A DNA stretch of 64,000 nt from Rhodothermus profundi (GTDB lineage: Bacteria; Bacteroidota; Rhodothermia; Rhodothermales; Rhodothermaceae), in the NCBI RefSeq assembly GCF_900142415.1, contig NZ_FRAU01000002.1, positions 248,001 through 312,000 of the forward strand, written 5' to 3'. The notes under the pieces are model-generated. The model was not told where the DNA came from and made no database searches. It saw only the letters and a list, made by a program, of their open reading frames with translations. Below are positions 34,615 to 43,581 of this stretch, piece after piece. A program made the translations under genes and the position numbers. Every line of letters begins with the position of its first letter. Positions within the stretch are counted from its first letter, which is position 1.

Positions 34615-35247
34615 ATGGCGGAAAATCGAGGGGGCAGCAACAGGGGAAGGCTGCGCATGGTGGTGGGACTGCTGATGATAGGGGCCGGAGTCGCGCAGGC
34701 GCAGCCGGTTACGCTGGCCCTGCAGTCTGAGGGAAGCTCTTTTGAAGTCAGGGGGACTTCGACGTTGCACGACTGGACCTGCACGGTGACAGACTGGCAA
34801 GGGACGGTCTCGCTGGAAACGTTCGGGGATTCAGTCTGGGTGCAGGCAGCCGTGGTTGTAGTGCCGGTAACAGCCCTTGCGTGTGGAAACGGTGCGATGG
34901 ACCGCAAGCTGCGGCGTGCGCTAAAAGCCGACGTGTATCCGGAGATTCGGTTCGTGCTGACGCAGGTCGATTCCGTGGAGCGCATACCTGAAGGGTATCG
35001 GCTCTACGTGCAGGGCCAGTTGACCGTGGCCGGCGCAGAACGTGCGGTCAGACTGCAGGTGCTGGCTCGAGCCGAGAAAGCAGGCTGGCGCTTTCAGGGC
35101 ATGCTGCCGCTATCCATGCGCGCCTTTGGCATCAAGCCGCCTACGGCAATGCTAGGGGTGTTGCGGACAGGAGACCAGGTTGTGGTGCGGTTTGAGGTGG
35201 GGGCCCGTCCGGTCTCTGGAACTCCGAAAGCGCCAGGGAGGGGATGA
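34615..35247 (+). CDS. YceI-like periplasmic lipid-binding protein
   Basis: 210 residues from the ATG at 34615; the frame extends 10 codons upstream without better support. A signal peptide (MVVGLLMIGAGVAQAQ) precedes a YceI-like lipocalin domain: FEVRGTSTLHDWTC near the start, MDRKLRRALKADVYPEIRF in the middle and FGIKPPTAMLGVLRTGDQV near the end. YceI proteins bind long isoprenoid or similar hydrophobic molecules in the periplasm. A long gap with several hairpins and then a porin gene follow on the same strand. Confidence 0.88.
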   Translation: MAENRGGSNRGRLRMVVGLLMIGAGVAQAQPVTLALQSEGSSFEVRGTSTLHDWTCTVTDWQGTVSLETFGDSVWVQAAVVVVPVTALACGNGAMDRKLRRALKADVYPEIRFVLTQVDSVERIPEGYRLYVQGQLTVAGAERAVRLQVLARAEKAGWRFQGMLPLSMRAFGIKPPTAMLGVLRTGDQVVVRFEVGARPVSGTPKAPGRG

Positions 35248-35718
35248 TGCATGGGATCGGTCTGATGAACACGCTGCTGACGCTGGAGGAGCAGGGCACC
35301 GAAAGCATCTGGTATGTGCCGGATTCGGGGCGCAGCCGAATCCGGCACAAGGAGCGTTGGGCTGCAAGCTGCTTCACCGGCAGGACGGGGCGGGTCGTCG
35401 GGAAGGGGCAGATGGCCATGAACCGTGATCTGCGATGGGTCAGCGTAACAGGGGCCCTGACCATTGCCGGAAGTGCCCCGAGGGTGTGGCTTGATAGGGG
35501 CCGTCGTCAAATGGAGACCGGACGGGCCCGTCTAGTCAGGTCGCTGTCATTGCGGTTGTGTGACTGCCACGGGTTGCCACCGACAGCGCTGGGGAAGGTG
35601 AGTCAGAAGCGCGATCAGATCGCACCGCGATCTGATCGGATCGTGCAACCAGCGGCAGCACGGTGTCAGGCGGCCGATACAGGATCCCATTGAACAACCA
35701 AAAGGGGAGGGAATAGCC
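35248..35718 (+). other. 470-base gap with strong inverted repeats, possible structured RNA or leader
   Basis: No convincing gene is present. An open frame of about 149 codons starts at 35244 but has basic, low-information sequence and no family. Instead there are striking pairings: a perfect 13-bp stem with 7-base loop (35316-35328 with 35336-35348), a perfect 12-bp palindrome (35521-35532), a 7-bp long-range stem (35542-35548 with 35582-35588), and a perfect 12-bp stem with 3-base loop (35612-35623 with 35627-35638). None has a T tract after it. They could fold a 5' leader of the porin gene or a small RNA. Confidence 0.45.
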
Positions 35719-36987
35719 ATGCGTGCGCTAACAAAAAGCTTCCTGGCCCTTATCGTGCTGCTACTCGGAGCATTGCCAGCGCGGGGCCAGGAAAAAACAA
35801 CACCGAACGATGAAGGACCGGTGGTGCATGGTTTCCTGCGCCCGGACTGGGTCCTTCAGAAGGTGGACGATCCGTTTCGGGATGATTGGCGGGCCTACCA
35901 TTTTCTGACGCGAACGCGAATTTATGTAAAAGGTACCTATGCGGGCGTTCGCTATCGGGTGGAACTGGGGCTGACCGGACCGGAAGCTGAAATTCCGGTC
36001 TCGCGGGTAGGCTTCTGGGGCATGCCGCAGATCGTGCAGGATTTCTATGCGGATGTGCCTTTCCCGGGCACAGAGAATGTCTACGTGCGGCTGGGGCAGT
36101 TCAAGGTGCCGGCCGGTGCGGAAGGGCTGACCTATTCCGCGTACCTGCCCTTCGTCGAGCGCTCCATTGTCCAGAAGTTTGTGGGGTTGCTTCGGGATTA
36201 TGGTGCGGCCTTGCACGCCTATCCCGGTGAGAAGGTCTCGCTGGCACTGGCCGTTCAGACGGGGCTGGGTCGAAGCATTCCCAATCGTTATCTGCCGGAA
36301 GTCTTCGGTTTCCCGATGGTGACAGTCCGCGTGCAGCTCGGACCTAACAAAGGGCATGATCTGTTCCGGCTAAAGCCCAGTCCCGTTGGCGAGGCATTGG
36401 AAGTCCGGTTAGGAGCTAATGTGACCTATTACAAAGATGTGCTGGCCGGCCATTCCAGTGCGCTGAACGTCTGGAACAAGGAAAAGCCCATCTTGCTGCA
36501 CAGCGCATGGAATCCGTACATCGGGCGGCGACCGCTCAAAGCGGGTGAACTGCTCATCGGAGGTAGTGACGTGGCGCTGGGCTATCCAACCGAACAGGGG
36601 GTGCTCTGGCTGGAAGGGCAGATAACCTATGGGCAGTTCAAAAATGACTATGGCGATGCATCGATTACGGCATTTCGCGCGCAGGCTACCTACAGGATGA
36701 AGACCGTGGCTTTCGGGCTGCGTTATGCACTGGTGCAACTGAAACAGCTCGGGACGGAGCAGCTCGGCGATGATCCTATTCACGAGGTCTCCCCGATGTT
36801 CAGCTACCGGCTCCGGAGCAACGTCCAGCTTATCCTGGACGGCAGCTTGCTGCTGGATGTGCCGGTAGGAATTGAGGATGGCATGGGCGTCTATGTGCTG
36901 ACAGATCATCCAGAAGAAGTGGGACTGGAGACCATTGAGCGGCAGCAGGTAGTCAACCTGCGGGCAGCGGTGCAGATTTACTTCTAG
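35719..36987 (+). CDS. Porin O/P-like outer-membrane protein
   Basis: 422 residues with a signal peptide (MRALTKSFLALIVLLLGALPARGQ). The barrel strands (TRTRIYVKGTYAGVRYRVEL, VYVRLGQFKVPAGAEGLTYS, FVERSIVQKF) resemble the phosphate-selective porin O/P family. The chain ends in Phe, as outer-membrane barrels usually do. The natural solute cannot be told from sequence and phosphate selectivity is only a family name. A GGAGGGAAT segment just upstream of 35719 is a plausible ribosome-binding site. Confidence 0.82.
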   Translation: MRALTKSFLALIVLLLGALPARGQEKTTPNDEGPVVHGFLRPDWVLQKVDDPFRDDWRAYHFLTRTRIYVKGTYAGVRYRVELGLTGPEAEIPVSRVGFWGMPQIVQDFYADVPFPGTENVYVRLGQFKVPAGAEGLTYSAYLPFVERSIVQKFVGLLRDYGAALHAYPGEKVSLALAVQTGLGRSIPNRYLPEVFGFPMVTVRVQLGPNKGHDLFRLKPSPVGEALEVRLGANVTYYKDVLAGHSSALNVWNKEKPILLHSAWNPYIGRRPLKAGELLIGGSDVALGYPTEQGVLWLEGQITYGQFKNDYGDASITAFRAQATYRMKTVAFGLRYALVQLKQLGTEQLGDDPIHEVSPMFSYRLRSNVQLILDGSLLLDVPVGIEDGMGVYVLTDHPEEVGLETIERQQVVNLRAAVQIYF

Positions 36988-37023
36988 GGGCTTTCAGAGG
37001 TAGAGGGGCCTCGGCTGCAATTG

Positions 37024-37082
37024 CCGGGGCCCCGGGCCGTTCATAAAGATACCCCGGCGATTTCGGGGGACAATCGCCGGGG
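37024..37082. terminator. Palindrome and hairpin between convergent genes
   Basis: A 12-bp GC palindrome (37024-37035) precedes a perfect 11-bp stem (37052-37062 with 37072-37082, 9-base loop). On the minus strand the stem is followed by TATCTTT. It may end transcription of the porin and PorQ genes from both sides, though the T tracts are weak. The rest of the gap to 37234 shows nothing else. Confidence 0.5.
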
Positions 37083-37234
37083 TAAGGAGCACGTCCCAGG
37101 GGGGTGAGGCGCGAAGCCCACAATAAGGCATTGGAAGGGTTTCGTCAAGAGAATGGGCAAGATGACGCACTCAAAACGCGTCGGTTACCCCTTTTTTGCA
37201 GGGAAAGAGGCGCATGCGGGACAGGTGATCTGGA

Positions 37235-38200
37235 TTATAGCCGGGTCTGGACCGTCAGATAATGCAGCGTGCCCAGTGTGGACCAGGAACTGAAGGCGTA
37301 GTCGAAATGCAATCCAACAATGCGCAGGCCAAAACCTGCATTAAACCCGGCCAGGTCCAGGCGGGGGCGTATCTTCAGCATCTCGTGGCGGCGATAGCTG
37401 TAGCCGAAGCGCAGTTGAAACGACCGGCTGGCCCCTAGCTCAGCCCCGAAGTTCAGGTAATAGAACAGGCGGCCCAGCCAGGTCTGATTCTCGGGCAGCC
37501 GCCCCAGGTGCGGCAGATCGTACAGCGTAACGGTAAGCTGCAGGGGGAGGTACCGCAGCCTTTTGCGCAGGCTCAGACGCACGTCGAACGGCAGGCGGTC
37601 GGGCATGGTGCCCAGCGACTGCAACGTAAGGCCCAGATAGTGCAGGCTACCACTGAGCGTCAGCAACTGATTAGGAATTTCATACCGAATACCTGCATCC
37701 AGGGCAACGGCTGTAGCTTGCCGTTCAGCCAGAGTGGAGTGGATCAGGTGCAGGTTGACCCCATAGTAAAGGGACGTATGGAGGGTGCGTCCGAGACCGA
37801 CCGTTAATGCCAGGTCTAGGGGCCGAAATGTACCGTTCCGATTCCCTTCCGGATCGGCTTCGTCGATAGCGCCCCAGTCCAGAAAGCGCAGGGCCAGGCC
37901 AAGCGTCCCGCTGTTTTCCTGATGCCAGGCATACGCAACCGTGCCGGCGCGAATGCCCCCTACATGGTTCAGGTAGCTTACTTGAAACTGGCGATGTTGC
38001 CCGGTGTGCAGTAAGGCGGGATTCAGCAGGAACAGGGCCACGTCATCGTCGGCGACGGCCAGGGGCGTTTCGCCAAGCGCGGCCACGCGAGCCGAACTCG
38101 GCAAACGGAGAAAAGCAAACCCCCCCAGCGGAATCTCCTGCGCCCGCGACGGAGGGACCACGCACAGCCAGAGCACCGGCAGGAATCGCCACATCTTCAT
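37235..38200 (-). CDS. porQ: PorQ-like type IX secretion protein
   Basis: 321 residues from the ATG at 38200 (a GTG two codons upstream is possible). The signal peptide ends near PSRAQ and is followed by the PorQ/PorV family start GGFAFLRLPSSARVAALGETPLAVADDD and FLLNPAL. The rest is a beta-barrel. PorQ in Porphyromonas is part of the T9SS attachment complex with PorU, PorV and PorZ. Four sorting-domain proteins in this window need that system, so a PorQ gene fits, though no other T9SS core gene is close by. It is divergent from the small membrane protein gene. Confidence 0.85.
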   Translation of the reverse strand: MKMWRFLPVLWLCVVPPSRAQEIPLGGFAFLRLPSSARVAALGETPLAVADDDVALFLLNPALLHTGQHRQFQVSYLNHVGGIRAGTVAYAWHQENSGTLGLALRFLDWGAIDEADPEGNRNGTFRPLDLALTVGLGRTLHTSLYYGVNLHLIHSTLAERQATAVALDAGIRYEIPNQLLTLSGSLHYLGLTLQSLGTMPDRLPFDVRLSLRKRLRYLPLQLTVTLYDLPHLGRLPENQTWLGRLFYYLNFGAELGASRSFQLRFGYSYRRHEMLKIRPRLDLAGFNAGFGLRIVGLHFDYAFSSWSTLGTLHYLTVQTRL

Positions 38201-38456
38201 CGGCACGCTTACTTACTCGGCATGTCGAAACGTCACTTCCGTAGCAATTGCTTCGCTTTCCTGCCGGGCTGGTGAACTGAATTCTCGCTCCAATATAGCG
38301 CAGCAGAAGCCCAAAAGCGAGCCCTCATGGCCGTATCCAGAAACGCCTGGTAAATGCGCCAAATCTGCCATAAAAAGTGCGGTGAAGCTGCTATGGCGTC
38401 AAGCTGCAAACCGCTAACCTGTTCTTAAACGTTGTTGCACCAGCTATTTGTGTGCC

Positions 38457-38735
38457 ATGCGCCGGTGGCAGGTTGTCAGCTTACTACTTGGATGGCATCT
38501 CGGGGTGGTTACCGGACTGGTAGCTCTTTTGAGTTATCTGCTGGGTACCGGTCTGCCTCTGGCAGAAAGCATGCTGGTGGCTATCTGGACGCTTCCTTTA
38601 TCTGCCTTTGTCGCCTGGTTTATCGGGTATGATTTGCTGCAGTTCCTGATGCAGCGTTCTCTGCTGCGGCCGGCCATGGTACATTTGCTGCTGTTGGTCC
38701 TGGTGCTGTTGGTATGGGCAGCCGTTCCTTTTTAG
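38457..38735 (+). CDS. Small three-helix membrane protein
   Basis: 92 residues with three hydrophobic segments (about 5-26, 34-56 and 71-90) and few charged residues. The ATG at 38457 is chosen because it begins MRRWQVV, a positive-inside start; an ATG at 38448 is possible. No family is recognised. It stands alone between the divergent porQ gene and xylB. The strong, regular hydrophobicity supports a real gene. Confidence 0.6.
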   Translation: MRRWQVVSLLLGWHLGVVTGLVALLSYLLGTGLPLAESMLVAIWTLPLSAFVAWFIGYDLLQFLMQRSLLRPAMVHLLLLVLVLLVWAAVPF

Positions 38736-38821
38736 GCATGCAGTGATTACATTACCAGGCAGTTGCTTTATTTCCTTTCTAAAGGAAGCGTTTACTACGG
38801 GGAGGCGCCAGGCAGACCTGC

Positions 38822-40315
38822 ATGCTACTGCTGGGGTTTGATATAGGCAGCTCCTTCATTAAAGGGGCCCTGGTGGAGGCAGAAAGCGGGCGTCTTTGCG
38901 CTTCGGTGGCGGTTCCGGAGCAGGAACTGAAGATTACGTCGCCCTGTCCCGGCTGGGCCGAACAGGATCCGGCGCAGTGGTGGCAGGGCATGCAGCAGGC
39001 CGTAGCGGCGCTGCGTCGGCAATATCCTTTTGCCCCTGAGGCAGTTGGTGGCATCGGCCTTTCCTACCAGATGCACGGCCTGGTGCTGATTGACCGGCAG
39101 GGACGGGTGCTGCGTCCGGCCATCATCTGGTGCGACAGTCGGGCCGTATCGATCGGGGCTCGGGCTTTCCAGACGCTGGGAGTGGAGCGATGCCTGCGCC
39201 GTCTGCTAAACAGTCCAGGCAACTTTACCGCCACCAGACTGCGCTGGGTGCGCGAAAACGAACCCGCATGCTATCGGAAGGCTTACAAATGGCTGTTGCC
39301 AGGTGACTATGTGGCTTTTTGCCTGACCGGCGAACCCACAACTACCGTTTCCGGGCTCTCGGAAGGTATCTGCTGGGACTTTCTGGAGGAGGCACCTGCC
39401 TACTGGCTGCTAGATTACCTGGAGATCGACCGGTCCCTGATGCCGCGCCTGGTGCCCACGTTTGGACTCCAGGGTGAGCTGACGCGAACGGCTGCCGAGG
39501 CGCTGGGCCTCAAGCCGGGCACTCCGGTCGCCTACCGGGCGGGCGATCAGCCCAACAACGCCTTCTCGCTGGGCGTGCTGCATCCCGGTCAGGTTGCCAC
39601 GACCGCCGGCACCTCGGGCGTCATCTATGCCGTGGACGACACGCCGCGCTACGATTCCCAGACGCGCGTCAATACGTTTGTCCACGTCAATCACTCATCG
39701 GAGCAACGACGCTATGGGATATTGTTGTGCCTGAACGGCACGGGGATTCTCTATCGCTGGCTCCGAGAAGTTTTCGGGGGCACGCTGAGCTATGCAGCCA
39801 TGAACGAAGAGGCGTCTGCTGCACCGGTCGGGTCCGACGGCCTCTGCGTGTTGCCTTTCGGCAATGGCGCTGAACGCATGCTCCGCAACCAGACGCTGGG
39901 CGCCTCCATCCATGGGCTTGATTTCAACCGCCATGGGCGGGCGCATCTGCTGCGGGCTGCTAAAGAGGGGATTGCCTTTGCGCTGGCCTACGGCCTTGAG
40001 ATAATCCGCCGGATGGGGCTGACAGTTGAGAAAGTGCGAGCGGGCCGCGCTAACCTCTTTCTGAGCCCTCTGTTCTCGCGAATTTATGCCACCGTTAACC
40101 GCACGGTCGTGGAGCTATATGATACCGAGGGAGCCGTCGGTGCAGCTCGCGGAGCAGGTGTCGGGATTGGGCTCTATGCGTCCCCGGAGGCTGCCCTGCA
40201 GGATATGGCTCCAGTGGCAACGGTTGAACCGGAGCCTACCTGGGAGGGACCCTACCAGGAAGCCTACCAGAACTGGTGCGACATTCTGGTCCGTCAACGG
40301 CAATCTGCAGCGTAA
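38822..40315 (+). CDS. xylB: Xylulokinase (FGGY family)
   Basis: 497 residues, the normal length. The N-terminal GFDIGSSFIKGALVE phosphate loop, IGLSYQMHGLVL with the Met-His pair, PAIIWCDSR, LLPGDYVAFCLTGE and the C-terminal GAARGAGVGIGL match D-xylulokinases of the FGGY family. It makes xylulose 5-phosphate using ATP for the pentose phosphate pathway. The next gene, three bases downstream, is a xylose isomerase-like enzyme, so the pair looks like a xylose operon. No regulator or transporter gene lies beside it. Confidence 0.9.
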   Translation: MLLLGFDIGSSFIKGALVEAESGRLCASVAVPEQELKITSPCPGWAEQDPAQWWQGMQQAVAALRRQYPFAPEAVGGIGLSYQMHGLVLIDRQGRVLRPAIIWCDSRAVSIGARAFQTLGVERCLRRLLNSPGNFTATRLRWVRENEPACYRKAYKWLLPGDYVAFCLTGEPTTTVSGLSEGICWDFLEEAPAYWLLDYLEIDRSLMPRLVPTFGLQGELTRTAAEALGLKPGTPVAYRAGDQPNNAFSLGVLHPGQVATTAGTSGVIYAVDDTPRYDSQTRVNTFVHVNHSSEQRRYGILLCLNGTGILYRWLREVFGGTLSYAAMNEEASAAPVGSDGLCVLPFGNGAERMLRNQTLGASIHGLDFNRHGRAHLLRAAKEGIAFALAYGLEIIRRMGLTVEKVRAGRANLFLSPLFSRIYATVNRTVVELYDTEGAVGAARGAGVGIGLYASPEAALQDMAPVATVEPEPTWEGPYQEAYQNWCDILVRQRQSAA

Positions 40316-40318
40316 ACC

Positions 40319-41458
40319 ATGGCTCATGCACAGACCTACCATAGCATCTGCCGTTGGACGTTCCATGCAGGCAAGGGGGGCTTCGTTCCGGCCCATATGC
40401 GGCCATCCTGGGCGGCCGATCGTTTTCAGACGGTCGAATTTATCTATCTGGTCAAGGAGAAAATCGCCCCGCGCCTGCCCGATACGATCACGCTGGGTGT
40501 TGAGCTGCACTACGACAACGAAGTCAATGAGCAAAATGCGGAAGCGGTCGCGCGGGCCCTGGCCGATACCGGTTTGCATCTGGCAATGATCACCCCAGGC
40601 GCGCATGTTCATTTTGCCTATGGAGGGCTCTGCTCGCTGGATCCGAAGGAGCGGGCTGCTGCGGAGGCGTTAGGACAACGCACGGTCGCGCTGGCTTATG
40701 GGCCGCTGCGGTCAGCCTGGCACCCGGATCCTGAAAAAGCACCTACGCTGGTAATCTGGAATGGCTCGTTTGGCTACGACCTGGCCACGATAGGCGTGCG
40801 CCAGATGTACCGCAACCTGAAGGAGAGCCTGGCCCGGCTCTGCCAGTTCGAGCAGGCACAAGGGGGAGCCCTGTACATCGGTATTGAGCCAAAGCCGAAC
40901 GAGGGACATCCTGCCATGCTGCTGCCGACCGTGGCCAGCGCGCTGCTCTTCTGGCGTCAGCTAGCCGACGAGTACGGGATTGACCGAACTCGGAAAGGGG
41001 TAAACATGGAGATCGGTCACTCAGAAATGATCGGTCTTGATACCGTCTATGATGTGGTCGAGCAGCTCGAAGAGCAGGCCATAGTGCATTTTCATCTAAA
41101 CAGCCAGGGCTACAACGACGGCATCATTCTGGGCGGACCGGGCCGCTACGACATCGACCACGGCGTGCGCATCAACGGGATCAACATCGTGCTGGCCGGT
41201 CTGCTGAAGCAGGCAGGCTATAGCCGCTGGCTTGGGCACGACATGCAGCCCCGGCCCTACGACAACGAAGCGCAGGCCATCGACCGTGTGGTGCGTAGCG
41301 TTCTGAGCTGGGAGGCCTGCCGCCGCGCTGCCGAACAGCTAGACGAAGCGGAATTGCTGGCATGGCTGGCCCGTCGGGAGACGGCACGGGCCGAAGACCT
41401 GATGCGAGCAGCGCTGGTCGAAGCGCAACGTCAATTTGATATGCTCTATGAGCCCTGA
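40319..41458 (+). CDS. Xylose isomerase-like TIM-barrel protein
   Basis: 379 residues. The motifs IEPKPNE, NMEIGHSEMIGLD and LNSQGYNDG line up with the metal and substrate residues of xylose isomerase (Glu181, Glu217, His220 and the Asp region of the Streptomyces enzyme). Some positions differ: the Asp of HIDLN in classical enzymes is His here (HFHLN), and the KYDQD pair is changed to GYNDG. The catalytic-His segment is also different (RWTFHAGKGG). It is therefore a divergent member, either a xylose isomerase of an unusual type or an isomerase for a related sugar. Linkage to xylB favours xylose or a sugar giving xylulose. Confidence 0.78.
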   Translation: MAHAQTYHSICRWTFHAGKGGFVPAHMRPSWAADRFQTVEFIYLVKEKIAPRLPDTITLGVELHYDNEVNEQNAEAVARALADTGLHLAMITPGAHVHFAYGGLCSLDPKERAAAEALGQRTVALAYGPLRSAWHPDPEKAPTLVIWNGSFGYDLATIGVRQMYRNLKESLARLCQFEQAQGGALYIGIEPKPNEGHPAMLLPTVASALLFWRQLADEYGIDRTRKGVNMEIGHSEMIGLDTVYDVVEQLEEQAIVHFHLNSQGYNDGIILGGPGRYDIDHGVRINGINIVLAGLLKQAGYSRWLGHDMQPRPYDNEAQAIDRVVRSVLSWEACRRAAEQLDEAELLAWLARRETARAEDLMRAALVEAQRQFDMLYEP

Positions 41459-41871
41459 ACATCAGGACTGAAAGCAGCGGTTGAGGGGGGGCCGTAATGC
41501 TGGCTTCTGGAGAGCCTGTCAGATCAGTGTCCGCAGAAAAATGGTGGGGCTGAGGGCGCGCCAGGGCGCTGAAGCCAGTCATAATGTCTGGTGAAGGCTG
41601 GGGGTAGCATACCGTTTTTTTCTTGCTGCTGGGAAGGGTAACATCTCGGGTTGGCCTGTCGCTCCCAGATTGCTTCCTGGGGGGATGAGTCTACGGCTAT
41701 GTTGACGGCCCAGAGTCAGTCCGCGGTAACTCAGCCAGCAGGCTAGCGCAGGAGACTTCTCGCTGTGCCGGAAGCGCAAAAAGACCCGAAGCACGCGCCT
41801 GGCTGGTCGAACTACCCACTGGTCCTGTTCAGAGAGGAAGTGGCGTTAGCGCCGTAGTAGCGGATCCCTTT
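41459..41871. other. 413-base gap, no supported gene
   Basis: A frame of about 71 codons on the minus strand (41579-41794) is arginine-rich and shows no recognisable family. No tRNA, repeat or clear terminator was found. It could be remnant sequence between the convergent xylose and Bat operons. Confidence 0.5.
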
Positions 41872-43575
41872 TCAGGTAAGAGCCTTTCCGTTGAGATATT
41901 GCAGTAGTTGGACCGCCTCTCGGTGGTGACAAAGCGTCTGCGCCGGGTCGGGAGGAGTCGGCGCGTAGCAGGCCGCCTCGCAGGCAGCCAGCAGCCGGGC
42001 CATCCGAACTACTTCTGCTTCAGGCAGGCCCTGCTGGCGCAGGCGTTCGCATAGGTGGGAGCGCGTCAGGCCACGTGCATCCTGGCCCAGGTAGCGTCCC
42101 GCAGCTTGCCGCAGCGCTTCCTCCAGGCGTCGGTAGAACAGGCGGGGCTCCAGGGTGGAGGGGGGCAGCGTCGCGGCCTGCGTGGCCGAAGGGCGCACCT
42201 GGGGGCTGGCTCCTCGACGTCGCCATATCCAGAGCAGGAAGGCCAGGAGCAGCAGGCTACCACCGGCATAGGGCAGCAGGCGGTACCAGCGGAAAGGGGC
42301 AGCTTCTGGCGAAGAGGTAGCGACCGGAGAGGCCGGGGAAGAGACCGGAGCCGGGCGCACGACCAGCGCGGGAAGGGAAGCGGTCAGCGTGCGGTAGGCA
42401 CGGGCTTCTGGATCAAAGTAAGTAAAGCGCACAGGGGGTAGCGTCAGCCGGTCAGCCTGGTGCGGCACGAGCACGTAAGTCAACGTGCGCGTGCCACTCA
42501 GGCGAGGGCCGCGACGGTCAAGGACTAGCGCGTCGTCGGCCGGATAGACGGCAAAGCTGGAGTCCAGATGGAGACGGGGCGGGGTCAGGGTGGGCAGGTT
42601 GCCGGTGCCGGAAAGTCGGAGCGTGATGGTTACCGGCTCCCCGACGCTGACGGCTGTCGGCGCTGCTGCTGCTTCCAGGCGAAACTGCCCCACGGCGTCG
42701 ATAAAGGCAGGCGGGGCGCCTTTGGGAAGCGGTCGTACCGACACGGCAAGCGCCGGGGCGGCAATGCGCCGCGGCTCGCTCTGGCTTGGATGCAACAGCG
42801 TGGCAAAGGGGTCTAGGGGATCTGGCTGCACAGAGACTTCGCTTTCAATGGTGAGTGGATCTATACGTAGCGTGCCGCTGCGCGTAGGAAATAGCGCAAT
42901 GCGCTGCAAGACGAACGTGTAGTACGGGATGCCGTGGCGCAATACGCGCTCGGGCAGTGGCCGGTCTTCAACTTTGAGCTCTTCGCGCCAGAAGCCTTCG
43001 GTCTCCCAGGAGCCGACAAGGCGACTGCGCCAGACCTGCAATCCTTCTCGAAAGAACAGTCGGTACTCCAGGACGGTCTGTTGCTGCTCGTAGGGCGTAG
43101 TGGGGCGCAGGGTTGCTTCAATGAACAGATCGGGAGCAGAAGCCACTGCCTCCGGCAGGGCTTCGGCGGGTGGTGCTGTGGGCGCGTCGTAAATGGTGAG
43201 TTCAATCGGGTCGGTGGTCAGGATCTGGTCGCCCACCTGGAGCTGGAAGGCGCCGATGCGGGCTTTGCCCGGGCGCACCGGTCGGAAGCGCCAGCTGTAG
43301 CGAATGCGCTGCTGGATGCGTCCGCCAGTCAGTGAATACTGGCGATGGACAGTCGGCATCGGGTAGACGAGGGCCAGTCCTTCGGTGGGAGGGGGCTCTG
43401 GCATGCGAAGGGCGCTGGGAAGGGTGCCGATTACTTCGACCGTGTAGACGACCGTTTCCCCCATGCCGATCTGGGTACGGCTGACACGCGCCTGAAGCTC
43501 TACCGTTTGTTGCTGCGCGGCTCCAGAGGTTGTCCAGGCGCCTATCAGCAGGAGCAGAAGGATCCCTCGCCTCAT
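41872..43575 (-). CDS. batD: BatD-family membrane protein
   Basis: 567 residues. A signal peptide (MRRGILLLLLIGAWTTSGAAQ) is followed by a long beta-rich periplasmic part with repeated immunoglobulin-like strands (VELQARVSRTQIGMGETVVY, VGEPVTITLRLSGTGNLPTLTPP), one membrane helix near residue 430 (LLPYAGGSLLLLAFLLWIW) and a cytoplasmic C-terminal helical tail. This matches BatD, associated with oxygen tolerance in Bacteroides and Leptospira. It is the last gene of a run with batA, batB and a TPR gene, six bases downstream of the TPR gene. Confidence 0.88.
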   Translation of the reverse strand: MRRGILLLLLIGAWTTSGAAQQQTVELQARVSRTQIGMGETVVYTVEVIGTLPSALRMPEPPPTEGLALVYPMPTVHRQYSLTGGRIQQRIRYSWRFRPVRPGKARIGAFQLQVGDQILTTDPIELTIYDAPTAPPAEALPEAVASAPDLFIEATLRPTTPYEQQQTVLEYRLFFREGLQVWRSRLVGSWETEGFWREELKVEDRPLPERVLRHGIPYYTFVLQRIALFPTRSGTLRIDPLTIESEVSVQPDPLDPFATLLHPSQSEPRRIAAPALAVSVRPLPKGAPPAFIDAVGQFRLEAAAAPTAVSVGEPVTITLRLSGTGNLPTLTPPRLHLDSSFAVYPADDALVLDRRGPRLSGTRTLTYVLVPHQADRLTLPPVRFTYFDPEARAYRTLTASLPALVVRPAPVSSPASPVATSSPEAAPFRWYRLLPYAGGSLLLLAFLLWIWRRRGASPQVRPSATQAATLPPSTLEPRLFYRRLEEALRQAAGRYLGQDARGLTRSHLCERLRQQGLPEAEVVRMARLLAACEAACYAPTPPDPAQTLCHHREAVQLLQYLNGKALT

Positions 43576-43581
43576 CGGGTA

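Noticed and set aside
35244-35693. 149-codon frame with a GGGAGGGGATGATG start overlapping the YceI stop
   Set aside because: After about 25 codons the sequence is basic and featureless and runs through several perfect hairpins; treated as non-coding.
37160-37215. Weak hairpin (GACGC/GCGTC) before a run of six T residues at about 37192
   Set aside because: The stem has only five pairs and the T run is separated from it by nine bases.
41579-41794. Minus-strand 71-codon frame considered as a transposase remnant
   Set aside because: No transposase motif, terminal repeat or target duplication is visible.
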